Positions 1 to 8,717 of a stretch of DNA of 64,000 bases are shown piece after piece. The stretch comes from Candidatus Thiodiazotropha sp. (ex Myrtea sp. 'scaly one' KF741663). GTDB taxonomy: Bacteria > Pseudomonadota > Gammaproteobacteria > Chromatiales > Chromatiaceae. The position numbers and the translations under genes are program-made. The stretch lies in NCBI GenBank assembly GCA_025655555.1, contig JAHXIQ010000005.1:248001-312000 (forward strand), in the 5' to 3' direction. The notes below the pieces were generated by a model. It did not search any database and was not told where the DNA came from. It saw only the letters and a list, made by a program, of their open reading frames with translations. Numbering within the stretch: the stretch's first letter is position 1; each line of letters starts with the position of its first letter.

Positions 1-451
1 CAGTTGCTCAACTGGAGGAGTCCATATACGCCATACATTTTTTAACAAAACCTCTATATAACACTTTAAATGACTTATAATCAACAAGTTAGCTTCCTCC
101 TGCCTCGTTATGATTCACAGAAAGTCGTGACAGAGGCAAACTGTGCATTATTAGGGGTAACTAATGGGGTTATCCTAAGTAGTTGGTGGCGTTCAGTGAG
201 TATATCTGCTTTCAGGGTACGGCTCGTTTTCACCCAGATGACTCGTTCGGTCCGAGATTGTAGAACAACAGACACTGTATAGAGCTTGTACAGTTACCCG
301 CTATCGGTCTCAAAGCGGTCATAGGGTGTCAAATTGCAGAAATAAAATAGTAGACATATTTCCCAAAAAGCTATAAAAATCGCTGGCCAACGGCTAGATC
401 AAATATTGAGGCAACCGTCGGCTTCTGTGAGTTTAACTATTTCAGGAGTTT
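1..451. other. intergenic / unassigned left edge
   Basis: No gene is recognised. Short open frames here lack a ribosome site and resemble nothing known. The promoter of the downstream four-gene operon should lie in the last 150 bases, but no clear -35/-10 pair stands out. The stretch may hold the end of a gene lying left of the window. Confidence 0.4.
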
Positions 452-454
452 ATG

Positions 455-2599
455 ATGAAAGTTGCCGTCATTTACAACAGAGAATCTCAAAAAGTTATCA
501 ATCTTTTTGGCCAACCAAATCGCGAAAAATATGGATTGGCTGCCATCAGGCGTATTACAAATTCACTCAAGAAAGGTGGGCATCAAGTTCAGGCTTTTGA
601 AGGTGATAAAGACCTGATCGATAATTTAGAAGAATTCATGCCGCGAACACTAGTCGGTGAACGCCCTGGTATGGCCTTCAATTTGTCATACGGCATTCAA
701 GGACAGGCCCGTTACACCCATGTGCCCGGTATTCTTGAAATGGTTGGTGTGCCTTATGTGGGTTCAGGGCCATTAGCACACTCGCTTGCCCTGGATAAGG
801 TTGTGGCGAAAATGCTGTTCGTTCAAAACGGTGTACCTACGCCAGCCTTTGCGGTTCTTGATGCATCAGGCTTTGAAATGCCGAAACTGGATTTTCCACT
901 TATCGTGAAGCCAAAGAATGAGGCAGTTTCTTTTGGAATTCGTATAGTCAATAGCGAAGAAGAATTACGAGAGGCTTCAGATGTTATTTTCAAGGAATTT
1001 GAACAGCCGGTTTTGGTCGAGCAGTTTGTAGAAGGAAGGGAAATCAATATTGGTCTGCTGGGCAACGGTTCAACGCTCGAAACTTTCCAGCCCGCTGAAC
1101 TGACTTTTGGAGAATGCGGTCCACAAATATATACCGAAGAAGATAAACGCCGTACTTCAGGGCGTGAAGTTGGTGTGGTCTGTCCCGCAAATCTGGATGC
1201 TGAGATAGCCAGCAAAGCGCAAGAAATTGCCCGTAAGGCCTTTATTGTATTGGGGTGCTATGACTGTGCACGCGTTGATATCCGCATGGACAAAGATGGA
1301 AATCTGTATGTGCTTGAGGTGAATAGTCTTCCAAGCCTGGGTGAACATGGTTCATACGTAGCAGCCGCAGATGCAATGGGACTGAATTTTGCTGCATTGG
1401 TCAACCGTCTTGTTGAAGTTGCGTCTTCCCGTTACTTTGGTACGCCTAATCCACCGGAACTGGTTAAGGCGAGGAAAACTCCGGAAGAAAAGGTTTTCGC
1501 GTATTTAACTGAACGTCGTGATCAGTTGGAAAAACGTATTGAACAATGGGTTGGTATATCCAGTCATAGCAATGATGTAGTAGGGATTCGCCAAGCTGCC
1601 AGACAAGTCACGAATATGATGAAAGAGATGGGGCTGCAATTAAACGAACCCCTGACAGATTCGCCACATATTTGGACATGGGAAACCGATAAAGGGCTTA
1701 AAAACGGAACACTGATTATTTGCCATGTTGATGTGCCCTATAACTCTTCCATGGGTGGTGAGCATTTTCATCGTGACCCCGAGTGGCTGTATGGTGAAGG
1801 CATCGGAGCTTCCAGAGCGCCGCTGGTACAATTGGAGTTTGCTTTACGGGCATTGCAGCGTGCAAGAAAACTGAAAATGGTCCCTTTGGGGGTAATGGTT
1901 TATGCTGATGAAGGACGTGACTGTGATGAAAGTGCAGAATTTATTACCAAGGCCACTGCTGAAGCCAAGGAAGTGCTTGTATTAAGACCTGGGAATATTA
2001 ATGACACCGTTGTAACCGGACGCAGAGGACAGCGTCGATACAAAGCCTATTTCCAGGGAAAGCCAAGAAAATTGGGGCAAGCTGAAAAACAGCCTGAGGT
2101 TATGCTAAAAGCTGTAAGTGCGTTAGAAGATATTTCCCAACTATCAAACAGGAAGGAAAGACTGGCGGTCTCTGCAGTAGATATACAGGCAGAAGCATAC
2201 CCTCGATTGTTGCCGCATCGGGTTACCGCAACTATACAGGCGTCTTTCCCTAATGGCAGGGCGGCCGATCAGCTTGAACAAAAAATTACAGATCGGTTAA
2301 AGCAAACGAAAGCCGAGCTTGCTCTCCTTTCTGACAGGCGTTCGATGCCCACTCGAAAAATCAATAATACTTTGCTCAAAAGACTCAAAGAACAAGCTGA
2401 AAACTGGGATATACCGATTAATACAGATACCAGTCTGTGGCCATCAGTTGCTGGACTGGTACCTCCTCAAGTCCCCGTAGTCTGTGGTATGGGGCCTATG
2501 GCGCAAGGGCTTTATACGGGTCAGGAAGCTGTATCAAGGATTAGCCTGGTACAACGTACACTATTATTGGCTGAGTATTTGTTATCTCAATCAAACTAG
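455..2599 (+). CDS. D-Ala-D-Ala ligase-like ATP-grasp protein fused to degenerate M20 peptidase-like domain
   Basis: Two-domain protein of about 714 residues. Residues 1-330 are an ATP-grasp ligase of the D-Ala-D-Ala ligase type: PYVGSG near 101, the DK pair near 115, IVKPKNEAVSFG near 151, the acidic RVDIR near 275 and LEVNS near 288 (Mg/ATP ligands). Residues 345-714 look like an M20 metallopeptidase: HVD near 425 matches the HxD ligand motif. The bridging Asp (GEGIGASRAPL), the second Glu of the EE pair (ADEGRD) and the late His (GPMAQGLYTGQE) all appear replaced, so this half is probably catalytically dead or repurposed. ATG at 455 is preferred over 452 because AGGAG lies at 444-448. It is the first gene of a polyamine operon. 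A ligase joining an amino acid or peptide to agmatine, putrescine or arginine is inferred, not shown. The fold call is strong and the substrate is unknown. Confidence 0.8.
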   Translation: MKVAVIYNRESQKVINLFGQPNREKYGLAAIRRITNSLKKGGHQVQAFEGDKDLIDNLEEFMPRTLVGERPGMAFNLSYGIQGQARYTHVPGILEMVGVPYVGSGPLAHSLALDKVVAKMLFVQNGVPTPAFAVLDASGFEMPKLDFPLIVKPKNEAVSFGIRIVNSEEELREASDVIFKEFEQPVLVEQFVEGREINIGLLGNGSTLETFQPAELTFGECGPQIYTEEDKRRTSGREVGVVCPANLDAEIASKAQEIARKAFIVLGCYDCARVDIRMDKDGNLYVLEVNSLPSLGEHGSYVAAADAMGLNFAALVNRLVEVASSRYFGTPNPPELVKARKTPEEKVFAYLTERRDQLEKRIEQWVGISSHSNDVVGIRQAARQVTNMMKEMGLQLNEPLTDSPHIWTWETDKGLKNGTLIICHVDVPYNSSMGGEHFHRDPEWLYGEGIGASRAPLVQLEFALRALQRARKLKMVPLGVMVYADEGRDCDESAEFITKATAEAKEVLVLRPGNINDTVVTGRRGQRRYKAYFQGKPRKLGQAEKQPEVMLKAVSALEDISQLSNRKERLAVSAVDIQAEAYPRLLPHRVTATIQASFPNGRAADQLEQKITDRLKQTKAELALLSDRRSMPTRKINNTLLKRLKEQAENWDIPINTDTSLWPSVAGLVPPQVPVVCGMGPMAQGLYTGQEAVSRISLVQRTLLLAEYLLSQSN

Positions 2600-2608
2600 G
2601 AAATATTG

Positions 2609-3190
2609 ATGTTATTGATTATTGATAACCAGAGCCAATATCTGCGCCAGTTTAAACGGCACTATCTGGATGACCTGGATATACCCCATTTGATTGTTGA
2701 ACATAATGAGCATATCGATTTTTCAAGATTGCCCGAAATCAGTGGGCTTATTATTTCTGGAGGCAAGGGCAATCCATACGAACCGCTCAATCTCACTGCA
2801 AACTATGTCGCCTTGATGAATCTGAATGTTCCAACAATCGGCTTCTGCCTGGGGCATGAGATTATCGGCGTAGCCTGGCAGGCAAAAGTAAAACGGCTGG
2901 TTGACTATCAAAGCAAAAAAGAGCGGATCTTAATCGATGCTCCTGAAGATCCGATATTTGATGGATTGGGTAAACATGAATTCATGATTCAGAAAAAGCA
3001 TCGTTATCATTTGCCTTCATTACCAAAAGACTTTGTGAAGCTGGCACATTCAGCAGTTTGTAATGTTGAAATTATTCGCCACAAAGACAAGCCAATCTAC
3101 GGTTTTCAAGGGCATCCGGAAGTTTCTGGAATCGATGGCCTGAAAATCATGAGCAATTTTATCAGGCTGTGTGGTCTGGAAATAAAGTGA
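2609..3190 (+). CDS. class I glutamine amidotransferase-like protein (GATase1/C26)
   Basis: Protein of 193 residues with the class I GATase fold, closest in feel to the stand-alone GMP synthase glutaminase subunit. The SGGKGNPYEP oxyanion strand is near 50. The nucleophile elbow GFCLGHE has Cys near 80, with His in place of the usual Gln/Glu after the glycine. The triad ends with GHPEVSG (His about 169, Glu about 171). It could release ammonia from glutamine or hydrolyse a gamma-glutamyl conjugate, as PuuD does for gamma-glutamyl-GABA in the same superfamily. No synthetase partner of GuaA type is adjacent, so a GMP synthase role is unlikely. The ATG at 2609 follows AGGAAAT. It sits 9 bases after the ATP-grasp gene and overlaps the next gene by 4 bases, so all are probably co-translated. 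Confidence 0.75.
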   Translation: MLLIIDNQSQYLRQFKRHYLDDLDIPHLIVEHNEHIDFSRLPEISGLIISGGKGNPYEPLNLTANYVALMNLNVPTIGFCLGHEIIGVAWQAKVKRLVDYQSKKERILIDAPEDPIFDGLGKHEFMIQKKHRYHLPSLPKDFVKLAHSAVCNVEIIRHKDKPIYGFQGHPEVSGIDGLKIMSNFIRLCGLEIK

Positions 3191-4110
3191 ATAAGGTTCA
3201 GACTTTTTTATCATTGCCTAATGCAGATCCCGCAGAGGCAGATGTGTTGATTTTGCCGGTTCCACATGAAAAAACGGTGACCTATAACCAGGGTACGCGC
3301 AACGGACCTGATGCAATTCTGGCTGCTAGCGATCAGCTCGAATTTTACGAGGAAGATAAAAACTGGGCACCGACGCGTTTTATGAAACTGGCCGTTTTAG
3401 ACCCCGTTGAAACTGATGACAGGCAAACACCGGCAGGCTTTCATGAACAATTGCATGGTAGGGTAAAAGATTTAAACAATGACGCTCTGCTTATTGCGCT
3501 CGGAGGGGAACACTCAATTACACCTGACATGGTGTTTGCACACATGCCTGAAGGCGGCACGATCGTACAAATCGATGCGCACGCCGACTACCGCGAAAGC
3601 TATCACGGCTCAATCTATAATCATGCCTGCCCGATGTATCGCATTCGTAAGCAGGGGTATGCACTCATACAAATCGGCATTCGCTCTCTTAATAGCAATG
3701 AAGCGCAAGCTCTTGTCGAAGATGATGGCATCACGACTTATTTTGACAGGCAATTGCAACACCCTGAACAATGGCATGCACTGTTGTCACAACTGAATTC
3801 ACTACAAGGGAATGTCTGGCTGACTATTGATATGGACGGCTTTGATCCAGCTGCCATACCCGGGGTTGGTACGCCGCAACCCGGCGGCCTTAGCTGGCAC
3901 CAGGGCCTCGACATTCTTGAAACCCTCACAGATAACAATGCCATCAGGCTTCGTGGTGTCGATATTGTTGAACTTATCCCCGACCCAAGCAGTGTGTCGG
4001 ATATGATGGCAGCCAAACTGGTGCAAAAGTGTATTTCATACTGGGGTAAAGCACAGGGCTTCGATCAACGCGAAGCCATCGGGTCACAGGCGGGTGTTGA
4101 AGATGAGTGA
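3187..4110 (+). CDS. speB: agmatinase-family ureohydrolase
   Basis: Ureohydrolase of about 307 residues that hydrolyses a guanidino substrate, most likely agmatine, to putrescine and urea. The binuclear Mn site is visible: GGEHSIT, DAHADYR and the DMDGFDP block give the expected His and four Asp ligands, followed by GVGTPQPGGL. The substrate loop reads NHACPMYR instead of the common HGT-type loop, so specificity could differ (guanidinobutyrase or another guanidino compound). The start is taken as the GTG at 3187, overlapping the previous stop as GTGA. An upstream in-frame GTG at 3169 would cut deeper into that gene. It overlaps speA by 8 bases. Position directly before arginine decarboxylase strongly supports the agmatinase role. 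Confidence 0.82.
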   Translation: MNKVQTFLSLPNADPAEADVLILPVPHEKTVTYNQGTRNGPDAILAASDQLEFYEEDKNWAPTRFMKLAVLDPVETDDRQTPAGFHEQLHGRVKDLNNDALLIALGGEHSITPDMVFAHMPEGGTIVQIDAHADYRESYHGSIYNHACPMYRIRKQGYALIQIGIRSLNSNEAQALVEDDGITTYFDRQLQHPEQWHALLSQLNSLQGNVWLTIDMDGFDPAAIPGVGTPQPGGLSWHQGLDILETLTDNNAIRLRGVDIVELIPDPSSVSDMMAAKLVQKCISYWGKAQGFDQREAIGSQAGVEDE

Positions 4111-6022
4111 TAAAGTCTGGCAGCCCAAAGATGCAGAAGCACTCTACCAGACCGAGGGCTGGAGTAACGGCTATTTCAGCGTTAATGACCACGGTCATCT
4201 TGAAGCGATTGCTGATGGCTTCAATGGCATCGACCTGATGCAGCTTTGCAATGAACTGGCAGAAAAGAATATCCACCCACCCATGCTGCTGCGTTTTTCA
4301 GACATTCTTAAAAGTCGCATGGAGCAAATTTACCGACGCTTTGAAATTGCCCGTGAAGAGGCAGATTATGAAGGCGAATACTTCGGTGTCTATCCGGTCA
4401 AGGTCAATCAGCAATATCAGGTTGTTGAAGAAATCATTGAATTTGGTGCTTATTACAACTGGGGACTTGAAGCAGGCTCCAAACCTGAGTTGCACGCCAC
4501 GCTTGCCATGCTGGATGATACAAAACGTCTTATCATCTGCAACGGCTACAAAGACAGGGAATACATCGAACTTGCCATGATAGGCTGCAAGATGGGCAAA
4601 CGTGTGTTTGTCGTGATAGAGAAACCGCAGGAACTCGACCTGATTCTCGCCTCGGCGCAACGACTGGATGTAAAACCGCTGATCGGTTTACGCTGCAAAC
4701 TTGCCACCACAAGTAACGGCCGCTGGGATGACTCCGGTGGTGACATGTCCAAGTTCGGCCTGTCTGCGTCAGAATTGCTTGATGCGATAAATAAGCTGTC
4801 TAAATCGGGTTATCTCGATTCACTGCGGTTACTGCATTTTCATATTGGCAGCCAGGTGCCTGAAATCCGTACTATCAAGGAAGCCATGCAGGAAGTTGCC
4901 CGCTATTTTGTTGAAGCACTCCACCTTGGTGCTCCGATTGAATTTATCGATGTCGGCGGTGGGCTTGGCGTCAATTATGACGGTAGCATTTCCAATAGCA
5001 TTTCATCCGTTGATTACAGTCTGCAGGAATATGCCAACGATATCGTCTGGACCATGAAGCATGTTTGCGAACAGGAAGGCTTGCAGCATCCGCATATTAT
5101 CTCAGAATCAGGCCGCGCACTGGTCGCACACCACTCAGTACTGATCGTTGATGTGCTAGCCGTTACCTGTCCTACCGGGCAGGGCGATGAAGCTACCGAA
5201 ATTCTTAGCGGACTCAGCAGCGAACAACAGCAAGTGCGTCAAATGCAGGATACGCTGAATATGCTGGACGAAAACACGGCTCGTGAGGCTGTCCATGATG
5301 CCATGGCGGTTCGTGCCGACATCAACAAACTGTTCAGCTTGGGGCATGCCTCACTGACAGACCGTGCAGCAGCCGACCGCCTGTACTGGCAAATAGTTTC
5401 ACGACTGCTGCAAATGTTAAGCGAAGAAGAAATAGAACAGATAGCACCTGATCTGCCACTACAGGCAGCAGATCGCTATTTCTGTAATTTCTCTGTATTC
5501 CAGTCTTTACCCGACGCCTGGGCAATCAACCAGGTGTTTCCTGTGATGCCCATACATCGCTTGAATGAAAAGCCGGAACGTCAGGGCATTCTTGTAGACA
5601 TCACTTGTGACTCAGACGGAAAATTACAACAGTTTCCATTGCAGGAAGGTACGCGCCCGACACTGCCTTTGCATCAGCTCAATAATGGTGACAAATATCT
5701 CATTGGCATTTTCCTCACCGGCGCCTATCAAGAGATACTTGGTGATCTGCACAACCTGTTTGGTGATACGCACGCCATACATATCCGCATGGATGGTGAT
5801 AGCTATGAGCTAGAGCAGGTGCTGGAAGGTGAGTCTGTCGCCGATGTGCTCGACTACGTGCAATTTCATGAGACCGTGCTGATAGACCGCATGCGCCGAC
5901 AGATGCAGCAGGCTCGCAACAACCAGAAACTCAGCGCACGTGAAGCCAATGCATTTTTACGTTTTTATCAGCTGGGGCTTAAAGGTTATACCTATCTTGA
6001 AGAAGATATTCCATTGCCATAA
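4103..6022 (+). CDS. speA: biosynthetic arginine decarboxylase
   Basis: PLP-dependent, fold-III arginine decarboxylase of 639 residues, about the usual SpeA length. It converts arginine to agmatine, the substrate of the upstream ureohydrolase. The PLP lysine lies in GVYPVKVNQQ near the N-terminus. HFHIGSQVP, DVGGGLGVNYDG and ESGRALVAHHS follow in order, with the C-terminal barrel/sheet domain ending in a conserved QLGLKGYTYLEED-type tail. The ATG at 4103 overlaps the agmatinase stop; an in-frame GTG lies at 4094. It is last in the operon and ends only 6 bases from the convergent nspC stop, leaving no room for a separate terminator. Confidence 0.95.
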   Translation: MSDKVWQPKDAEALYQTEGWSNGYFSVNDHGHLEAIADGFNGIDLMQLCNELAEKNIHPPMLLRFSDILKSRMEQIYRRFEIAREEADYEGEYFGVYPVKVNQQYQVVEEIIEFGAYYNWGLEAGSKPELHATLAMLDDTKRLIICNGYKDREYIELAMIGCKMGKRVFVVIEKPQELDLILASAQRLDVKPLIGLRCKLATTSNGRWDDSGGDMSKFGLSASELLDAINKLSKSGYLDSLRLLHFHIGSQVPEIRTIKEAMQEVARYFVEALHLGAPIEFIDVGGGLGVNYDGSISNSISSVDYSLQEYANDIVWTMKHVCEQEGLQHPHIISESGRALVAHHSVLIVDVLAVTCPTGQGDEATEILSGLSSEQQQVRQMQDTLNMLDENTAREAVHDAMAVRADINKLFSLGHASLTDRAAADRLYWQIVSRLLQMLSEEEIEQIAPDLPLQAADRYFCNFSVFQSLPDAWAINQVFPVMPIHRLNEKPERQGILVDITCDSDGKLQQFPLQEGTRPTLPLHQLNNGDKYLIGIFLTGAYQEILGDLHNLFGDTHAIHIRMDGDSYELEQVLEGESVADVLDYVQFHETVLIDRMRRQMQQARNNQKLSAREANAFLRFYQLGLKGYTYLEEDIPLP

Positions 6023-6028
6023 GCAGCG

Positions 6029-7174
6029 CTAGCCCAGGCGGCTACGGTAATCCTCATAGCCAAACTGGCGTTTTACTTCAACGTGGCCATCAGCATATTG
6101 GACGGCAAGAGCAGGATGTTGCACACCATTGAACATGGTGGTCTTGACCATGGTGTAGTGAATCATGTCTTCAAAAATCAGCTGGTCGCCAACTTTCAGC
6201 GGCTTGTCAAAAGCATATTTACCAATTACATCACCGGCCAGACAGGTCAAGCCTCCAAGCATATAGGTGTGTGGCTTTGAGCCAGGCAAACCCGCGTTTC
6301 GCATATCAGGACGATAAGGCATTTCCAGGACATCCGGCATGTGCGCTGTTGCCGACGTATCCAATATGGCGATATCCATGCCACCACGTTTAACCAGATC
6401 CAGCACAGTGGAAACCAGTGCACCAGTCTGCCAGGCTACCGCTCCTCCCGGCTCCAGCACTACATCAAGATACGGATGACGCTGGTGAAATCCGCTTAGT
6501 GCATTCACAAGCAGATCTATGTCATAGCCTTTGCGTGTCATTAAATGACCGCCACCAAAGTTGACCCATTGGAGGCCGTCAAGCAAATGACCAAATTTAT
6601 CTTCAACAGCAGCAATTAATCTTTCTGATGACTCAGCATCATTTTCACACAATGCATGTACATGAAGTCCTTCGATACCTTCTGGCAAGGTATCCAGCTC
6701 TTCGCGCGGGATACCGAGACGGGATTGAGGAAATGCCGGGTTATACAACGCTGTTTCAACCTCGTTGACCCCGGGGTTAACACGCAGACCTGACGAGACA
6801 CCGGCCTTGGCCGATCTTGTCGAAAACTTCTGCCACTGGCTTAAAGAGTTAAATGAGATACGGTCAGACAATGTAAGCAGAGCACCAAACTCTGCGTCAG
6901 TATAAGCAGGTGCATAGGTATGCACATGGCCACCGAACTCTTCCTTGGCAAGCCGTGCTTCATTCAATGAACTGGCTGAACAGCCGGACAGGTATTCAGA
7001 CACAATAGGAAATACAGACCAGTTGGCAAAACCTTTAAGCGCGAGAATCACTGTAACTCCCGCACGCTGTTCCACCTGCTGTATCAGTTCAAGGTTTTTC
7101 CTGAGCAAATTCTCTTCAATCAAAAAGCACGGCGATGGCAGTTGTTTTGGCTTGGCTTTCATGTTGCCACTCAT
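6029..7174 (-). CDS. nspC: carboxynorspermidine/carboxyspermidine decarboxylase
   Basis: PLP-dependent decarboxylase of 381 residues, fold III, the last enzyme of the alternative spermidine route. It removes CO2 from carboxyspermidine or carboxynorspermidine. Family hallmarks are the LALKGFANWSVFP PLP-lysine strand, GLHVHALCEN, WVNFGGGHLMT and the C-terminal GGLTCLAGDVIGKYAFD block with the catalytic cysteine region. The ATG overlaps the upstream dehydrogenase stop as ATGA, so the two are translationally coupled. In organisms without speD/speE this pair makes spermidine from putrescine and aspartate semialdehyde. The upstream SpeA/agmatinase genes supply putrescine, which favours carboxyspermidine over the norspermidine version. 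Confidence 0.93.
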   Translation of the reverse strand: MSGNMKAKPKQLPSPCFLIEENLLRKNLELIQQVEQRAGVTVILALKGFANWSVFPIVSEYLSGCSASSLNEARLAKEEFGGHVHTYAPAYTDAEFGALLTLSDRISFNSLSQWQKFSTRSAKAGVSSGLRVNPGVNEVETALYNPAFPQSRLGIPREELDTLPEGIEGLHVHALCENDAESSERLIAAVEDKFGHLLDGLQWVNFGGGHLMTRKGYDIDLLVNALSGFHQRHPYLDVVLEPGGAVAWQTGALVSTVLDLVKRGGMDIAILDTSATAHMPDVLEMPYRPDMRNAGLPGSKPHTYMLGGLTCLAGDVIGKYAFDKPLKVGDQLIFEDMIHYTMVKTTMFNGVQHPALAVQYADGHVEVKRQFGYEDYRSRLG

Positions 7175-8379
7175 GCTTCTGGCAAGGTATCCACGTCAAT
7201 ATCACATTCAATATCGTGCCAGGGCAAACCATAGCGATTCAGATCACCCATAAACGGATCGGGATCAAATTGCTCCATGTTCCACACGCCCGACTGTTTC
7301 CATTTCCCTTCCAGCATCATCTTGGCACCGATCATAGCCGGTACGCCAGTGGTATAGGAAACACCCTGTGCCTGCGTTTCGCGGTAACAGGCTTCATGGT
7401 CACTGACATTATAGATGTAACGCGAAACCGGTTTGCCGCCTTTGCTGCCTTTTATGAGACAGCCGATATTGGTCTTGCCCTTGGTACGTGGTCCCAGTGA
7501 AGCCGGGTCAGGTAACAATGCCTTGAGGAATTGCAGCGGCACAATCTGCTGGCCGTTGAATTCAATCGGTTCGATTCCATCAAGACCGATATTCTGTATG
7601 ACTTCAAGATGCTTGAGATAACTCTCACCGAAGGTCATCCAGAAGCGCATACGCTGGATACCAGGAATATGCTTGGTGAGTGATTCCATTTCCTCGTGAT
7701 AGAGCAGGAACATCTTGCGTGGACCGATTTCCGGAAAGTTAAATACACGAGAGAGCTCCATTGGTTGGGTTTCCACCCAGTCACCGTTCTGCCAGTAACG
7801 ACCATTGGCAGTCACTTCACGGATATTGATTTCAGGATTGAAATTGGTCGCAAACGGATAGCCGTGATCACCCGCATTACAGTCCATAATGTCTACGGTA
7901 TCAATCTTGTCGAAATGATGCTTGAGCGCATAAGCGATATAGACATTAGTGACACCGGGATCAAAACCAGAACCCAGCAATGCCGTTAGACCGACATCTT
8001 TGAATTTATCATGATAAGCCCACTGCCACTTGTATTCAAACTTGGCTTCATCAAGCGGTTCGTAATTGGCGGTATCCAGATAATCAATACCTGTTTCAAG
8101 GCAGGCATCCATAATGGTCAGATCCTGGTACGGCAGTGCAACATTGATCACCATTTTGGGCTGAACCTTGTTAATCAGTTCAACCAGTTCAGGAACTGAA
8201 TCAGCATCAACTCGTGCCGTCTTCACCTTGTCTCCACCAATTTCTGCGGCTATCTGATCGCACTTTGATAATGTCCGGCTTGCCAGCCATATGTCAGAAA
8301 AAACTTCAGGAAGTTGAGCGCATTTGTGTGTAACAACACGCCCTACGCCACCGGCACCGATAATCAGTACTCTGCTCAT
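7171..8379 (-). CDS. carboxynorspermidine/carboxyspermidine dehydrogenase (saccharopine dehydrogenase family)
   Basis: NADPH-dependent reductive condensation enzyme of 402 residues that joins aspartate semialdehyde to putrescine (or diaminopropane) to give carboxyspermidine (or carboxynorspermidine). A Rossmann motif VLIIGAGGVGRVV begins the protein. TALLGSGFDPGVTNVYIAYALKHHF and DCNAGDHGYP are typical of this saccharopine-dehydrogenase-like branch. The start is set at the ATG at 8379 (MSRVLIIG), with a GAGATGA ribosome-site-like stretch just upstream; longer in-frame versions to 8445 add a non-conserved tail. It lies first in the two-gene operon with nspC, convergent with speA. No speE or speD is seen in the window, consistent with this being the organism's spermidine route. 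Confidence 0.9.
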   Translation of the reverse strand: MSRVLIIGAGGVGRVVTHKCAQLPEVFSDIWLASRTLSKCDQIAAEIGGDKVKTARVDADSVPELVELINKVQPKMVINVALPYQDLTIMDACLETGIDYLDTANYEPLDEAKFEYKWQWAYHDKFKDVGLTALLGSGFDPGVTNVYIAYALKHHFDKIDTVDIMDCNAGDHGYPFATNFNPEINIREVTANGRYWQNGDWVETQPMELSRVFNFPEIGPRKMFLLYHEEMESLTKHIPGIQRMRFWMTFGESYLKHLEVIQNIGLDGIEPIEFNGQQIVPLQFLKALLPDPASLGPRTKGKTNIGCLIKGSKGGKPVSRYIYNVSDHEACYRETQAQGVSYTTGVPAMIGAKMMLEGKWKQSGVWNMEQFDPDPFMGDLNRYGLPWHDIECDIDVDTLPEA

Positions 8380-8477
8380 TTTTGTCATCTCAATAAAGTG
8401 GAAAAACGGAGCATTTTTATCACCAGAATGGCCAAATGTCTCCAATTATTTTTTACCTGTGAAAAACCAAAAAACAT

Positions 8478-8648
8478 GAAGAAAAGTATGTATATCTGAC
8501 CGGAATAGATGTACAGCAGTCAGTCAAAGTCTTCCTTAGCGACTCTCTTGATGACGGCTACTGGCCGTTTCCTGCAGGCACAATGGGTCTTGTATTAGGC
8601 CTGCTTTATGGAAGTACCCTGGTAGTCTCTGTCTCCACTGCCAGATGA
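8478..8648 (+). other. intergenic, possible gene remnant
   Basis: A 56-codon stop-free stretch ending at TGA (8646-8648) encodes a hydrophobic tail (GTMGLVLGLLYGSTLVVSV) but has no start codon or ribosome site at its beginning. It may be the decayed end of a membrane protein gene. Just after it, TCTGACCC with a T-run resembles one arm of the perfect palindrome at 24218. Low confidence on both points. Confidence 0.2.
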
Positions 8649-8717
8649 AATCTGACCCTTTTTTAATAAATGTGAGATCAAGTCTATTTTTCTACACAGA
8701 GTGAAAAGGCAATCGAG

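Noticed and set aside
70-282. 70-codon open frame at the left edge
   Set aside because: No ribosome site, no recognisable sequence, and a low-complexity Arg/Thr-rich end; treated as chance.
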